A stretch of 64,000 nucleotides of DNA from Chitinophaga sp. CF118 (GCF_900112615.1 NZ_FOMK01000002.1:372001-436000); one strand, 5' to 3'. Positions 25,813-34,662 are shown, numbered from the stretch's first letter. Numbers and translations: made by a program. Notes: a model not told the origin generated them from the letters alone.

Positions 25813-26700
25813 TTATTTCTTACCCTGAGCAGGAGGCATTAAACCAGCTGGAGCAGCAGGTGCTTCTGTACCACCAGCTTTCACATCTATCAGCTGAACT
25901 TCAAACACCAGTACAGAGTTTGAAGGTATTGCCGGAGGACTACCCTGTAAACCGTAAGCAAGTGTAGAAGGAATTACCAGAGTAGCTTTGCTTCCTTTTT
26001 TCAGAGAACCGATACCAGCATCCCATCCTTTGATCACGAAACCGCGGCCAATAGGGAACTTAATTGGTTCCAGTTTCATACCTGGTCTTAATGTAGAATC
26101 CAGGCTGGAATCAAACACTTTACCATTCAGTAATTTACCAGTGTAATGAACATACACGGTATCACCAGCTTTAGGCTGTTCACCGGTACCTTCCTGGCTA
26201 ACAGCAACGTATACGCCTTCCGGAGTAGGAGTAGCTTTCAGCTTATTTGTTTCCAGGTAATTTTTAATTTCCTTTTCGTCAGCAGCTTTCTGTGTAGCAG
26301 AAGAATATTTACCTACTACTGCGAAAGTTACTTTCAGCTTGTCGCCTTTTTTACCAAATGGCAGGTGCTGAGGTAAAGAATCGATAGGAATGAAGAAAGT
26401 AGCGCTATCGCCTTCTTTCAACAAGGCCAGGCCTTCCATCAGGTCGTATTTCTCTTTGGATGCTGCAATAAGTACAGGCACCGGAGCTCCTACTACCTTA
26501 CGTGATTCTGCTAACAGGGAATCATTAAGACGTTGGGTTATGTTCATCAGGACGGTATCACCCAGCTTTAGCTGCGCACCGCTGCCTGACTTATGAACGA
26601 TATATTCCACGCCACCTGGAGTTTTTTTAACTCCGCCGGTACCGCAGCTAGCCAAGATAAGGCCTAAGGCTGCAACTAAAAACTGATTGTTCTTTTTCAT
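25813..26700 (-). CDS. Lipoprotein FKBP-type peptidyl-prolyl isomerase
   Basis: A 295-residue lipoprotein isomerase (lipobox LASC at about residues 16-19). Residues about 180-275 form a classic FKBP domain (GDTVYVHYTGKLLNGKVFDSS; PFAIGRG-like PIGRGFVIKGWD; TLAYG). The region before it (about 40-130) reads like a degenerate second FKBP fold (LGDTVLMNITQRLNDS, LLKEGDSATFFIP). Such envelope FKBPs assist folding of exported proteins. It is followed on the same strand by nothing close and preceded by the NrnA gene with a 27-bp gap. Confidence 0.92.
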   Translation of the reverse strand: MKKNNQFLVAALGLILASCGTGGVKKTPGGVEYIVHKSGSGAQLKLGDTVLMNITQRLNDSLLAESRKVVGAPVPVLIAASKEKYDLMEGLALLKEGDSATFFIPIDSLPQHLPFGKKGDKLKVTFAVVGKYSSATQKAADEKEIKNYLETNKLKATPTPEGVYVAVSQEGTGEQPKAGDTVYVHYTGKLLNGKVFDSSLDSTLRPGMKLEPIKFPIGRGFVIKGWDAGIGSLKKGSKATLVIPSTLAYGLQGSPPAIPSNSVLVFEVQLIDVKAGGTEAPAAPAGLMPPAQGKK

Positions 26701-26727
26701 TTTACTTTATTAGTAGGATTGAAATGA

Positions 26728-27732
26728 CTATTGTAATATTTCTTCGTTTTCCTGAATGGCTTCGATAAAACGCTGTACGGTCTTTTCCAGTGAATCCGGG
26801 CTGTGTCCGCCGGCTGCATGGAAATGGCCGCCACCATCAAAGTATTTACGGGCAAAAGTGTTTACGTCAACATCTCCTTTAGAACGGAAAGATAGCTTTA
26901 CCTCTGAATGACGGTCAATGATCAGAGCGGCCAACTTGATTCCCTGGATAGATAACAGATAGTTTACCACTCCCTCTGTATCTCCGGTTTGCAGGTCAAA
27001 ACGCTTCAGGTCTGTATACGGTATTGCTATCAGGGCAGTATTATATTCATAATACACCTCCATACGGTTCAGCAGGCTATGCCCAAGAAAACGTAAACGG
27101 TTTTCAAGAAAGTTGTCGTAAATAGCCTGGTGGATAATTTCATGCTTCAGTCCACGGTCAAACAGGTCTGCCACCATACGGTGTACCCTGGCTGAGGTAG
27201 ACGCAAAGCGGAAAGATCCGGTGTCTGTCATGGTTCCCGCATAAATGCATTGTGCCATGTCTTCATTAATATACTTTTCATCTCCCAGCTTATAAATGGT
27301 TTCATAAACCAGTTGTGCCGTAGAAGAAGCCGTAGTATCACTCACACCATAATCAAAGTCGGGCTGCGGCTCCAGGTGATGATCTATCAGTATTTTAATG
27401 CAGGATAATGCCACCAGGTAAGGTTCCATGCTTTTTGTGCGGTACAACGCATTAAAGTCCAGGCAAAACAACAATTCTATCCCTTCCAGCGCTTTTAACG
27501 ACTTATCCTGGGCTGATTCAAAATCCAGTACTTCCTTAGAACCCGGCATCCATTCAAGGAACTCGGGAAAATTAGTAGGAGAAATAACAGTTACATCGTG
27601 CCCTTTCTGCTTCAAATAGTGGAATAAGGCCAGCGAAGAACCCATTGCGTCTGCATCTGGTTTCTGATGCATAGTAATGACTACTTTTTTAGGGCTTTCC
27701 AGCAAAGGCTTAATTTCCTCAATCCTCTTCAT
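26728..27732 (-). CDS. DHH/DHHA1 phosphoesterase, NrnA-like
   Basis: A 334-residue phosphoesterase with the DHH domain motifs DADAMGSSLALF and IDHHLEPQ and a C-terminal DHHA1 domain ending with the GGGHFHAAGG substrate-binding loop. NrnA-type enzymes degrade short oligoribonucleotides and pAp, and related DHH proteins hydrolyse c-di-AMP or its product pApA. Cyclase CdaA is encoded nearby, so a role in c-di-AMP turnover is attractive but unproven. It forms an operon with the FKBP gene and is divergent from ndk. Confidence 0.9.
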   Translation of the reverse strand: MKRIEEIKPLLESPKKVVITMHQKPDADAMGSSLALFHYLKQKGHDVTVISPTNFPEFLEWMPGSKEVLDFESAQDKSLKALEGIELLFCLDFNALYRTKSMEPYLVALSCIKILIDHHLEPQPDFDYGVSDTTASSTAQLVYETIYKLGDEKYINEDMAQCIYAGTMTDTGSFRFASTSARVHRMVADLFDRGLKHEIIHQAIYDNFLENRLRFLGHSLLNRMEVYYEYNTALIAIPYTDLKRFDLQTGDTEGVVNYLLSIQGIKLAALIIDRHSEVKLSFRSKGDVDVNTFARKYFDGGGHFHAAGGHSPDSLEKTVQRFIEAIQENEEILQ

Positions 27733-27936
27733 GCTTATCCTTTAATGAGTGCAGATGGCTGCAATATTTATATTAATAATAAAATATAACTGTTTTTACC
27801 GAAAAATGAAGTGCGAAGTTCTCTAATTAGCAGAGAATTTCAAAATTTTTAGGTTGGTGATTTCCACAATAATACTTAATAGTGCCTGATTGGGGCCTTT
27901 TCGGTCATTTTTTTTTATCCCTAATCAAATTCTGGT

Positions 27937-27944
27937 TACATTTG
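27937..27944 (+). promoter_or_regulatory. -7 box of the ndk promoter
   Basis: TACATTTG matches TAnnTTTG 35 bp before ndk; a T-run about 20 bp upstream stands at the -33 position. Confidence 0.55.
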
Positions 27945-27979
27945 CGCGCAAAATCAGGTAATTAGGAATTCTAAATTAT

Positions 27980-28399
27980 ATGGCGACTAACAGAACTTTT
28001 ACAATGATTAAGCCAGATGCCGTTGAAAATGGGCATATTGGTGGTATTCTGGACAAAATAAATGCTGCAGGCTTTCGCATCGTAGCTATGAAGATGACCA
28101 GGCTCTCTACCCAGAAAGCAGGTGAATTTTACGCAGTACACAGTGCAAGACCCTTCTACGGCGAACTCGTAGAATTCATGAGCAGTGGTCACATTGTGGC
28201 TGCTATCCTGGAAAAAACCAATGCAGTGGAAGACTTCCGTAAACTGATCGGTGCTACCAACCCTGCTAATGCAGAAGAAGGTACTATCCGCAAGCAATAT
28301 GCTGAATCAATTGGCCGTAACGCTGTTCATGGCTCTGATTCAGACGAAAATGCTCAAATCGAAGGCGATTTCTTCTTTTCCGGTCTGGAAAAATTCTAA
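27980..28399 (+). CDS. ndk: Nucleoside diphosphate kinase
   Basis: A 139-residue kinase equalising NTP and NDP pools through a phospho-histidine intermediate. The N-terminus [14 protein letters not shown], the [14 protein letters not shown] segment and NAVHGSDS with the catalytic His are all present; length is typical. Monocistronic, with a terminator just after the stop. Assignment secure. Confidence 0.97.
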   Translation: MATNRTFTMIKPDAVENGHIGGILDKINAAGFRIVAMKMTRLSTQKAGEFYAVHSARPFYGELVEFMSSGHIVAAILEKTNAVEDFRKLIGATNPANAEEGTIRKQYAESIGRNAVHGSDSDENAQIEGDFFFSGLEKF

Positions 28400-28419
28400 G
28401 TTCCAGGTTGAACATTATA

Positions 28420-28457
28420 AAAAATGGGCTGTATCGTATTTGATACAGCCCATTTTT
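28420..28457 (+). terminator. Terminator of ndk
   Basis: A perfect 16-bp stem (ATGGGCTGTATC/GATACAGCCCAT plus A/T tails) with a six-base loop and T-run. Confidence 0.85.
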
Positions 28458-28707
28458 GTTTGAAAACATATTCTAAATAACTCAAAACCAATTAATTACT
28501 AAAATATCTTACATAATATTTTCTGTCAGGATATAATAGCTCCCCTCTCCGTTTGTAAACTTTGTTCATTTAAGCTTCCCCTGATGGGATACACATCAAT
28601 CTACGAAATTCCCAGACCCTTCATTTATCCTCTTTTCTTATAATAAGCTTAAGGGCTAATCTTTTATGCCACTAAGCATATAGCTAAACTTATGCAAATT
28701 GCTGGTG
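28458..28707. other. Non-coding stretch before the 11-bp palindrome
   Basis: AT-rich sequence with no convincing coding frame, promoter or RNA; its GC content rises abruptly at the palindrome. Confidence 0.4.
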
Positions 28708-28905
28708 TCTTCCGGGAGAGTTCGGGGTGGCTTCGGGGTTTGGGCGTAGGTAGAACACACGTTGAACACAGGTAGAACGGGGTTAGATCGACTGGAACCG
28801 TTCTAACCCCGTTCTACCTGCGCTCTACCCCCGCTCTACCTACGCCCAAAAGGCGGTCAAACCCCGAAGCCGCCCCGAACACTTCCCGGACACTTCCTGG
28901 ATACT
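28708..28905. repeat. 198-bp palindrome of eighteen 11-bp units
   Basis: The stretch divides without remainder into eighteen 11-mers. Left-half units are of the type AGAACACACGT, TGAACACAGGT, AGAACGGGGTT; right-half units are their reverse complements in type, such as CCCCGTTCTAC, CTGCGCTCTAC, CCCCGCTCTAC. The two halves can pair over about 80 bases around a loop near 28788-28799, and the right arm contains one additional 11-mer (about 28850-28860). It is GC-rich, unlike its flanks, and non-coding because 11 is not a multiple of three and all frames are interrupted. It lies between ndk and xerD. Function unknown. Confidence 0.9.
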
Positions 28906-29008
28906 CTATAAAGTATTCTAAACAACTTTAGCTTGTATCCTGCATCAAGTTAAGACATCAGAAAGAATCCAAAACGCAGTGCCGCTTTTCTTTATTATCT
29001 TGCTGGCC

Positions 29009-29905
29009 ATGTGGGAAATATACCTGAAAGGATTTAAAGCATACCTGCAGCTGGAACGCTCTCTCTCCGCAAACTCAATAGAGGCTTACCTGCGTGATGT
29101 AGAGAAGCTGATGCAGTACCTGCAATCTGCCGGGCACAAACTCCCACCTGACCAGATAACACTCTCTCATCTTCAGTCATTTGTACAGTCAATCGCTACT
29201 CTTGGAATGACAGCCACTTCGCAGGCACGGATCATTTCCGGCATAAAGGCCTTTTATAAATACCTGCTACTGGAAGACATTGTAAAACTGGACCCTACCC
29301 AACTACTGGAAGCGCCCAAAACCCGCCGCCAGTTGCCAGACGTACTCACCTTTGAGGAAATAGAACTGATCATAGACCAGGTAAAAGCCGGTACACCGGA
29401 AGGGCAGCGTAACCGGGCCATTCTGGAAACAATGTATAGCTGCGGACTAAGAGTCAGTGAAGTAACCAGCCTGAAAATATCACAGCTTCATTTCGATGCC
29501 GGTTTTATCCGGGTAGTGGGAAAAGGTGATAAAGAACGGTTAGTTCCCATTGGCAGGGATGCCATGAAATATATCAATATCTATAAAGAAGAAGTAAGAG
29601 TACATGTACCAATTAAAAAAGGTCAGGAAGATATTCTTTTTCTCAACCGCAGAGGAAGTGCACTCACCCGTGTTATGATTTTCCTGGTCATAAAAGACCT
29701 GACAGCGGCTGCAGGAATTTCCAAACAGGTATCTCCGCATACCTTCCGTCATTCTTTTGCTACCCACCTGGTAGAAGGTGGTGCAGATCTCCGCGCAGTA
29801 CAGGAAATGCTGGGTCATGAAAGTATTACCACCACTGAAATTTATACACACCTCGACAGAGAATTTCTCCGTGATACACTGCAACAGTTTCACCCCCGCT
29901 TCTGA
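29009..29905 (+). CDS. xerD: Tyrosine recombinase XerD
   Basis: A 298-residue site-specific recombinase for chromosome dimer resolution. The N-terminal SAM-like DNA-binding domain begins LKGFKAYLQLERSLSANSIEAY. All catalytic residues are present: Arg in CGLRVSEV, Lys in GKGDKERLVP, His/Arg in HTFRHSFATHL, His in LGHESITTT and Tyr in EIYTHLD. The ATG chosen gives the normal XerD length; a GTG ten codons upstream is less likely. It lies between two unusual non-coding repeats. Assignment as a Xer recombinase is secure, D versus C less so. Confidence 0.93.
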   Translation: MWEIYLKGFKAYLQLERSLSANSIEAYLRDVEKLMQYLQSAGHKLPPDQITLSHLQSFVQSIATLGMTATSQARIISGIKAFYKYLLLEDIVKLDPTQLLEAPKTRRQLPDVLTFEEIELIIDQVKAGTPEGQRNRAILETMYSCGLRVSEVTSLKISQLHFDAGFIRVVGKGDKERLVPIGRDAMKYINIYKEEVRVHVPIKKGQEDILFLNRRGSALTRVMIFLVIKDLTAAAGISKQVSPHTFRHSFATHLVEGGADLRAVQEMLGHESITTTEIYTHLDREFLRDTLQQFHPRF

Positions 29906-29930
29906 CCAAAAAGTGAAGCACTTGAATTGC

Positions 29931-30073
29931 TGATTGCTTTGATCAATAAATACACCTTGTCTGCCGTGATTACCAGGTGAAGCTTAATAAAGATCCAATC
30001 CAAAACCTTATCCCAAAGCCAAATTAAAAAAACAAACAGGCAGACTCAGTGTATTTGTTGATCAAAGCAATCA
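29931..30073. repeat. Structured interspersed repeat, copy A
   Basis: A 143-bp element. Its ends are 24-bp inverted repeats with one mismatch (TGATTGCTTTGATCAA...), followed inward by a second stem GTCTGCC/GGCAGAC and a core of about 73 bp containing CAGGTGAAG, TTAATAA, CTTATCCCAA and AAATTAAAAA. The same core recurs in copy B at 49642-49779, where both stems differ in sequence but still pair. It follows the xerD stop by 25 bp and fills half of the 308-bp gap to the phospholipase gene; the remaining 140 bp show nothing recognisable. Confidence 0.85.
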
Positions 30074-30213
30074 TATACACATATTACCGTATTGTTAACC
30101 CTCATCTCCCAATAGTTAAAACTTTCGCAAACCGTGTCTTTCCGATGTGAGAAGTTAAACCCGTGCTGACCTATACCTGACATAATCCTACAAACACATA
30201 AACACTTCACAAC

Positions 30214-31176
30214 ATGAGAAACACACATCTTATGATCGCTGCAGGCATGTTCCTGGCGATCTCATTTTCCAGCTGTAAAAAGGAAGATGTTACACCAAAT
30301 CTGTCCCTGAAAGAGGTAGCAGTAACACAGGCCGCAGCAACTATTGCCTCTAACAGTTGGATGACTTCCCTGCCAGACAACAGTAGTATTGCCGCCTTGT
30401 CTATTCCGGGTACACACGACAGTGGCTCACGTGTTGAACCAGTAAGCGGTACCGCTAAATGCCAGAACCTGACTATTGCCGAACAACTTGAAGTGGGTGT
30501 CCGTTTCCTGGATATCCGCTGCCGCCATATCAACGATGCCTTTGCCATCCATCATGGCTCTATTTATCAGAATCTGAATTTCAATGATGTATTGCTGGCC
30601 TGTACAGCATTTTTGAGCAGCCACCCGAAAGAAGTAATTATAATGAGCGTAAAAGAAGAATACGACGCAAGCGGCAATACCCGCACCTTTGAACAAACCT
30701 TTGATTCTTATGTGCAACAGTATTCAAATAAATGGTCACTGGGAGCAACTGTTCCAACCTTAGGCCAGGTAAGAGGTAAAATTGTTTTATTGAGAAGATT
30801 CGGAGCAACTTCAGTACCTAAAGGTATAGATGCTACCAATTGGGGAGATAACACGACTTTTACTATCAATAACGGTAACGCAAGTTTAAAGATCCAGGAC
30901 CAGTATGTAGTACCAGACAACAATGTTAAATGGAACAATATCAATGCTTTGTTGACTGAAGCCAGTACGCAGAATCCTAATGTACTGTATATCAATTTCG
31001 CCAGCGGATATAAATCCCTGATTTTTAGCATTCCAAGTATTACAACTGTTTCAAACGCTATCAATCCTAAGATAACAACCTACTTTACAGCTAATACACA
31101 TGGCAGGTATGGTATTATTCCAATGGATTTCGTTGAATCTGGAAAGTCTTCCCTGATTCTGAACACTAATTTCTAG
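30214..31176 (+). CDS. Phosphatidylinositol-specific phospholipase C-like lipoprotein
   Basis: A 320-residue secreted lipoprotein (lipobox SSC at about residues 19-21). It carries a PI-PLC X domain: the first catalytic His is in SIPGTHDSG, and the second in FAIHHGSIYQ; VRFLDIRCR and KEVIIMSVKEE supply barrel and metal/phosphate contacts. Bacterial PI-PLCs cleave PI or glycosyl-PI, but Bacteroidota contain phosphatidylinositol-type lipids or meet them in eukaryotic hosts and prey, so the natural substrate is open. It is monocistronic, with a terminator shared with the convergent gene. Confidence 0.9.
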   Translation: MRNTHLMIAAGMFLAISFSSCKKEDVTPNLSLKEVAVTQAAATIASNSWMTSLPDNSSIAALSIPGTHDSGSRVEPVSGTAKCQNLTIAEQLEVGVRFLDIRCRHINDAFAIHHGSIYQNLNFNDVLLACTAFLSSHPKEVIIMSVKEEYDASGNTRTFEQTFDSYVQQYSNKWSLGATVPTLGQVRGKIVLLRRFGATSVPKGIDATNWGDNTTFTINNGNASLKIQDQYVVPDNNVKWNNINALLTEASTQNPNVLYINFASGYKSLIFSIPSITTVSNAINPKITTYFTANTHGRYGIIPMDFVESGKSSLILNTNF

Positions 31177-31183
31177 AGATAAA

Positions 31184-31226
31184 AAAAACAGCTACCCGGG
31201 AACTGACTAAGTGGGTAGCTGTTTTT
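31184..31226. terminator. Bidirectional terminator
   Basis: A perfect 14-bp stem (AAAAACAGCTACCC / GGGTAGCTGTTTTT) with a 15-base loop between convergent genes. Confidence 0.8.
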
Positions 31227-31320
31227 AAAAAATGGGATTGCAAACAACAGGGGGTCAGACATTGCTTAATTAATATAGGTTAAATGGTGTCCCTGATAAT
31301 TTGAAATAAAATATTGTACA

Positions 31321-32190
31321 CTAATAATTTACTAATGATGATTTCCGTCCCACTACAGCCCAGTTGCTTAACAAACCGGATACGTACCCGGCAGGTTTCT
31401 TGACAACAGGTACCTGCTGCATGTGAATATTGATTACACTACAGGAAGCAATGGCTTTACGCCCTGGCATGTTCGCCACATCTGCTTCCTCTTCCCAAAG
31501 CAACCGGTTGTCCCTGTATACTTTAAAGTATACATCCGGTGCATTGTTATGCCGGTAATCCCTGATCAGCATCAGCTTTCCTGATGTTAGTTCCCTTCTG
31601 CCAAAGCGCAGTTGATAACGTCCCTTTTCATCTGTACTTGTACATGCCAGTAAACGGTTATTGACGGCATTGTACACTTCAACCCTTAATTGTGATTGTC
31701 CCTCTCTTGAATGGATGCGCCGTATGGTTCCGGCAATCACCCATGTACCATAACTGGCCCTTATCTGGCTCCAGTTTTCGGCTGGTATTACGTAAGCAAA
31801 TGCTGCTACGTATCGCTGCAATGAACGTTTCCAATGCGGCACCAGTGTGCTCAGGTGATAATGACTCTCGATGTTTTTTCCTGAGGCTTGTTCTGGCATC
31901 CGGTTCAGACAGATATCCAACTCCAGTGGTTCAGTGAAAAGATGCAATTGTTCCCAGTTAAGTGTAAAATTGCCCCTTTCATCCAATGTGGTCTCCGCTA
32001 GTAAACGGTCACTTTTAGCGGCTACCTGAGCTGGTGAAAGCTGTTCCGGACCATTAAAAATATTTCTTTTGGGGCAAGCTTTGGGATAGCTCCCTTCCGG
32101 TAAATAAACACGTAAACGCGCATTAACCAGAGGTTCTATACAATCATCTGAGATCAATGCAGAAATGTTTCCAATTAACAGGTAACACAT
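31321..32190 (-). CDS. Hypothetical protein with two transthyretin-like domains
   Basis: A 289-residue protein not recognised as a named family. Two segments look homologous to each other: residues about 5-100 (IGNISALISDDCIEPLVNAR ... TTLDERGNFTLNWEQL) and about 145-245 (IAGTIRRIHSREG ... TSTDEKGRYQLRFGRRE, then VYFKVYRDNRLLWEEE). The D-E-x-G-x-F/Y-x-L pattern is that of carboxypeptidase-regulatory/transthyretin-like beta sandwiches. There is no signal peptide or membrane segment. The gene is alone, with a divergent promoter region toward the signalling module. A structural or binding role is possible; nothing catalytic is seen. Confidence 0.7.
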   Translation of the reverse strand: MCYLLIGNISALISDDCIEPLVNARLRVYLPEGSYPKACPKRNIFNGPEQLSPAQVAAKSDRLLAETTLDERGNFTLNWEQLHLFTEPLELDICLNRMPEQASGKNIESHYHLSTLVPHWKRSLQRYVAAFAYVIPAENWSQIRASYGTWVIAGTIRRIHSREGQSQLRVEVYNAVNNRLLACTSTDEKGRYQLRFGRRELTSGKLMLIRDYRHNNAPDVYFKVYRDNRLLWEEEADVANMPGRKAIASCSVINIHMQQVPVVKKPAGYVSGLLSNWAVVGRKSSLVNY

Positions 32191-32611
32191 AGCTTTAAGG
32201 TTTTAAAAAGAAGGGTTAGCATTACTTAACCTCATCTTAACTGTACTCTTTTACGCTTTTTCTCTGCATGATTAGTAAGGAAGAACAAACATGGGAAGAA
32301 AGGCCCACAAAGATTGCTCGTTTAGTTAGAGTCGCGATCTCTAACCGACAATGCAAAGATTATGAAGAACCGAAAAACAAACAAGAGTTAACATACTGCA
32401 ATTATAGAATACGTAGTTCTACGCATTATTTTGGGTGAAATACGCAAAAGTAACCGTGTCAAAACAGGAAAATTTCAATCAAACAATTGTTAATCAATCA
32501 ATTAAGTGTAAAACCCTTTCTTATATCCCACAAACATGTAATACTGCCTTTTTCTTTGTAGAGAATTTTTTTATGATAATTTTACCTCCAATTAAAAAAC
32601 CACAACACAAT
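32191..32611. other. Regulatory gap upstream of the signalling module
   Basis: Holds several short inverted repeats: GTTAGAG-TCGCGAT-CTCTAAC (32325-32345) and, about 70 bp further, CGTAG-TT-CTACG near an additional TACGC motif, a layout fitting operators of a nearby regulator. No clean TAnnTTTG box and no coding frame beyond upstream extension of the next gene. Confidence 0.35.
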
Positions 32612-33028
32612 ATGAGCAATACTTCTAACAAGTTTCCCCCTGATGCAGGGACTTTTATTTCTGAAAAGGAAGCTCTGAAATATAGAGATGCCTATTTTGA
32701 AAAAGAAAAGAAAAGACATCACCATGAAGATTTCACCCGCGCCTATTTCTTTGGTAAAGAAAAACTGGAGCAACTTCTTAATTATAACGAGGAAATCGTA
32801 GGTATGCGTATCTATTATGGTGTCGATGTTGACGGAGACGGAATAGATGATAAGAAAATGGTAATTTATCCGGTAGGCAAAGATGGCAAAGATGTGATCA
32901 TGTACGATACTCATCATCAAGCTGCCGCTACCCGTTCTGCAGATACAGAAGATACAGCGAGTATTGCAACAACCAGCGGGGGGAAAGCCCTGGACGGCGG
33001 TGTAGCATGCCCAGTGGAATGTCCATAG
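32612..33028 (+). CDS. Small Bacteroidota protein with C-terminal CPxxCP
   Basis: About 138 residues from the ATG that gives a family-like start (MSNTSNKFPPDAGTFISEKE); upstream in-frame starts would add a low-complexity leader. The pattern resembles a widespread uncharacterised Bacteroidota group as I recall it: an N-terminal ALKYRDAYF helix, a central MRIYYGVDVDGDGIDD strand-turn with an EF-hand-like acidic loop, GKDGKDVI, and an end in GGVACPVECP. Two Gly-Gly pairs precede the Cys tail. It lies 27 bp before a 7-TM gene, kinase and regulator, so it may be the signal or partner they respond to. That link is inference. Confidence 0.75.
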   Translation: MSNTSNKFPPDAGTFISEKEALKYRDAYFEKEKKRHHHEDFTRAYFFGKEKLEQLLNYNEEIVGMRIYYGVDVDGDGIDDKKMVIYPVGKDGKDVIMYDTHHQAAATRSADTEDTASIATTSGGKALDGGVACPVECP

Positions 33029-33055
33029 TTCATTGTTGATTTAAACCCTTTTTAA

Positions 33056-33727
33056 GTGCATTTATACTGGATATTATTTTATATTTTGGTGGGGATCGAA
33101 TGCTTGCTTTTGATCCCCTTTACTCTACGCTTTAAGATACTTGACGAGGGTGGAAAATGGACTTTTTATTACCTGATTGCAAGCTTTTTTTTAGCTGTAG
33201 CCTCCTATCTTATAGGCTTGATCTGGAGAAACAATATGTGGTTCTTAGCAACCATGTATTTTATACAATTTCTCATTCTCTCCAGGTTTTTTCAGATTGT
33301 CATTAAAAATCTATTATTTAAACGCCTTATTACTTTAACGATAATACCTATATTCATTATTTTCCTGGTAGATGTTTTAAAACTTGAAGGACTATATGCC
33401 TATAATTCTTACTTTGCCACCATCAGAACATTAATTCTTATTATTTACGGTGCTATATACTTTTGGCAATTATTGAAGGATGAAGAACTGGTACAAAAAT
33501 CGGTCTTTATTAATACACTACCCAATTTCTGGTTTAACGCAGCATTTTTTGTTTATCACTCCGGATCTTTTATGTATTCCCTCTCGTATAACCTACTCCA
33601 GCAGCAGCAAACGCCAGGAGTAGATACCACCAGAAAAGTGACAGTTATTATTTCTTATTTTGCAGGAATTATTCAGCTGATTCTTCTTTATATTGGCCTG
33701 ATGAAAGCTAAAAAGAAGCCCCTATGA
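33056..33727 (+). CDS. Seven-transmembrane protein, candidate sensor
   Basis: A 223-residue integral membrane protein with about seven hydrophobic helices (the first YWILFYILVGIECLLLIPF, the last IISYFAGIIQLILLYIGLM) and few charged residues. It starts with GTG, and its end overlaps the kinase start by four bases (ATGA), so it is translationally coupled to it. No enzymatic motif is visible. The kinase has only one short membrane segment and no sensor domain, so this protein is the natural candidate for its input module. Family not recognised. Confidence 0.8.
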   Translation: MHLYWILFYILVGIECLLLIPFTLRFKILDEGGKWTFYYLIASFFLAVASYLIGLIWRNNMWFLATMYFIQFLILSRFFQIVIKNLLFKRLITLTIIPIFIIFLVDVLKLEGLYAYNSYFATIRTLILIIYGAIYFWQLLKDEELVQKSVFINTLPNFWFNAAFFVYHSGSFMYSLSYNLLQQQQTPGVDTTRKVTVIISYFAGIIQLILLYIGLMKAKKKPL

Positions 33728-34527
33728 ACACCTCAGAAGTCATTATAATAGGTACCACTGTTATGCTCACAATGGGCATATTAGTAGTAATACTGGTAAT
33801 TTTTCAGCAAAAGCAGGTAATTGAGCACAAACTTGTATTGCGTGATAAAGACCTTAAGCAGCAGAAGGAAAGGCTGGTAGCTATCTTACAGGGGCAGGAA
33901 CAGGAACGAAAGCGTATTGCAGAGGACCTGCATGATGAAGTAGGCGCACAGTTATCTGTACTTAAACTGAACCTGAACCAACTCCAGCCCCTCCTGAAAA
34001 ACGAGAACGGCGAGCAGGAACAATTAAAGGAAACCAAAGACTTTACAGATACTATCATTCAGCAACTCCGTTTTATATCCCAGAGCCTCCACCCTCAGGC
34101 CCTTGAGAATCTGGGCCTTTCCCAGGCGCTGGATTCCTTCTGTAACCTGATGAATAAGAATAAAACCGTAAAAATCCTTTATAAAGAAGATGGAACCCAA
34201 TACCCGGTAGAAAGAGAAAAAGCGCTGAACATATACCGCGTAGTACAGGAACTGATCAACAATATTCTCAAACACGCCCAGGCTACCGAGGTATTAATCT
34301 TGTATGAAAGTACACCTACTGTGCTGAATATCAGCATAGAAGATAACGGTAACGGACAATTGCTCCGGTCCCTGGACATTTCACGTAAAAAAACAGGCAG
34401 TTTGGGCCTCAAGAATATTGAAAGCCGCCTGAACATTATTGGTGGTAATATAAGGTATCTCCCTGGTGCTACCGGCGGTACTATTGCAGAAATAAGGGTA
34501 GAAAATTTCCAAACTGCTGAAGTATAG
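33724..34527 (+). CDS. Sensor histidine kinase, NarL/DesK type (HisKA_3)
   Basis: A 267-residue kinase. One N-terminal transmembrane helix (VIIIGTTVMLTMGILVVILV) is followed by a coiled segment, then HisKA_3 with the phospho-acceptor His in AEDLHDEVGAQL, and an HATPase_c domain (VQELINNILKHAQA N-box; EDNGNG G1 box; SLGLKNIESR G2). There is no periplasmic sensor. It overlaps the 7-TM gene and precedes its probable cognate regulator by about 135 bp. A TAGATTTG box between kinase and regulator may give the regulator a separate transcript. Confidence 0.92.
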   Translation: MNTSEVIIIGTTVMLTMGILVVILVIFQQKQVIEHKLVLRDKDLKQQKERLVAILQGQEQERKRIAEDLHDEVGAQLSVLKLNLNQLQPLLKNENGEQEQLKETKDFTDTIIQQLRFISQSLHPQALENLGLSQALDSFCNLMNKNKTVKILYKEDGTQYPVEREKALNIYRVVQELINNILKHAQATEVLILYESTPTVLNISIEDNGNGQLLRSLDISRKKTGSLGLKNIESRLNIIGGNIRYLPGATGGTIAEIRVENFQTAEV

Positions 34528-34540
34528 TCAAATTTATTTT

Positions 34541-34548
34541 TAGATTTG
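34541..34548 (+). promoter_or_regulatory. -7-like box before the response regulator
   Basis: TAGATTTG matches TAnnTTTG between kinase and regulator; no good -33 is visible. Confidence 0.4.
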
Positions 34549-34662
34549 CTCCTGCTAAGCCAGCTATATGAAAGGCTGTTGGTAAACTAAAAACCTACAA
34601 ATCCGATAAATATACTCCTTAGCAGGGACAATTTCTACATCCACATAAACTGCCTCCTCCTT

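Noticed and set aside
28708..28905. CRISPR-like array
   Set aside because: The units are contiguous 11-mers without spacers, and the halves are inverted; no cas gene is near.
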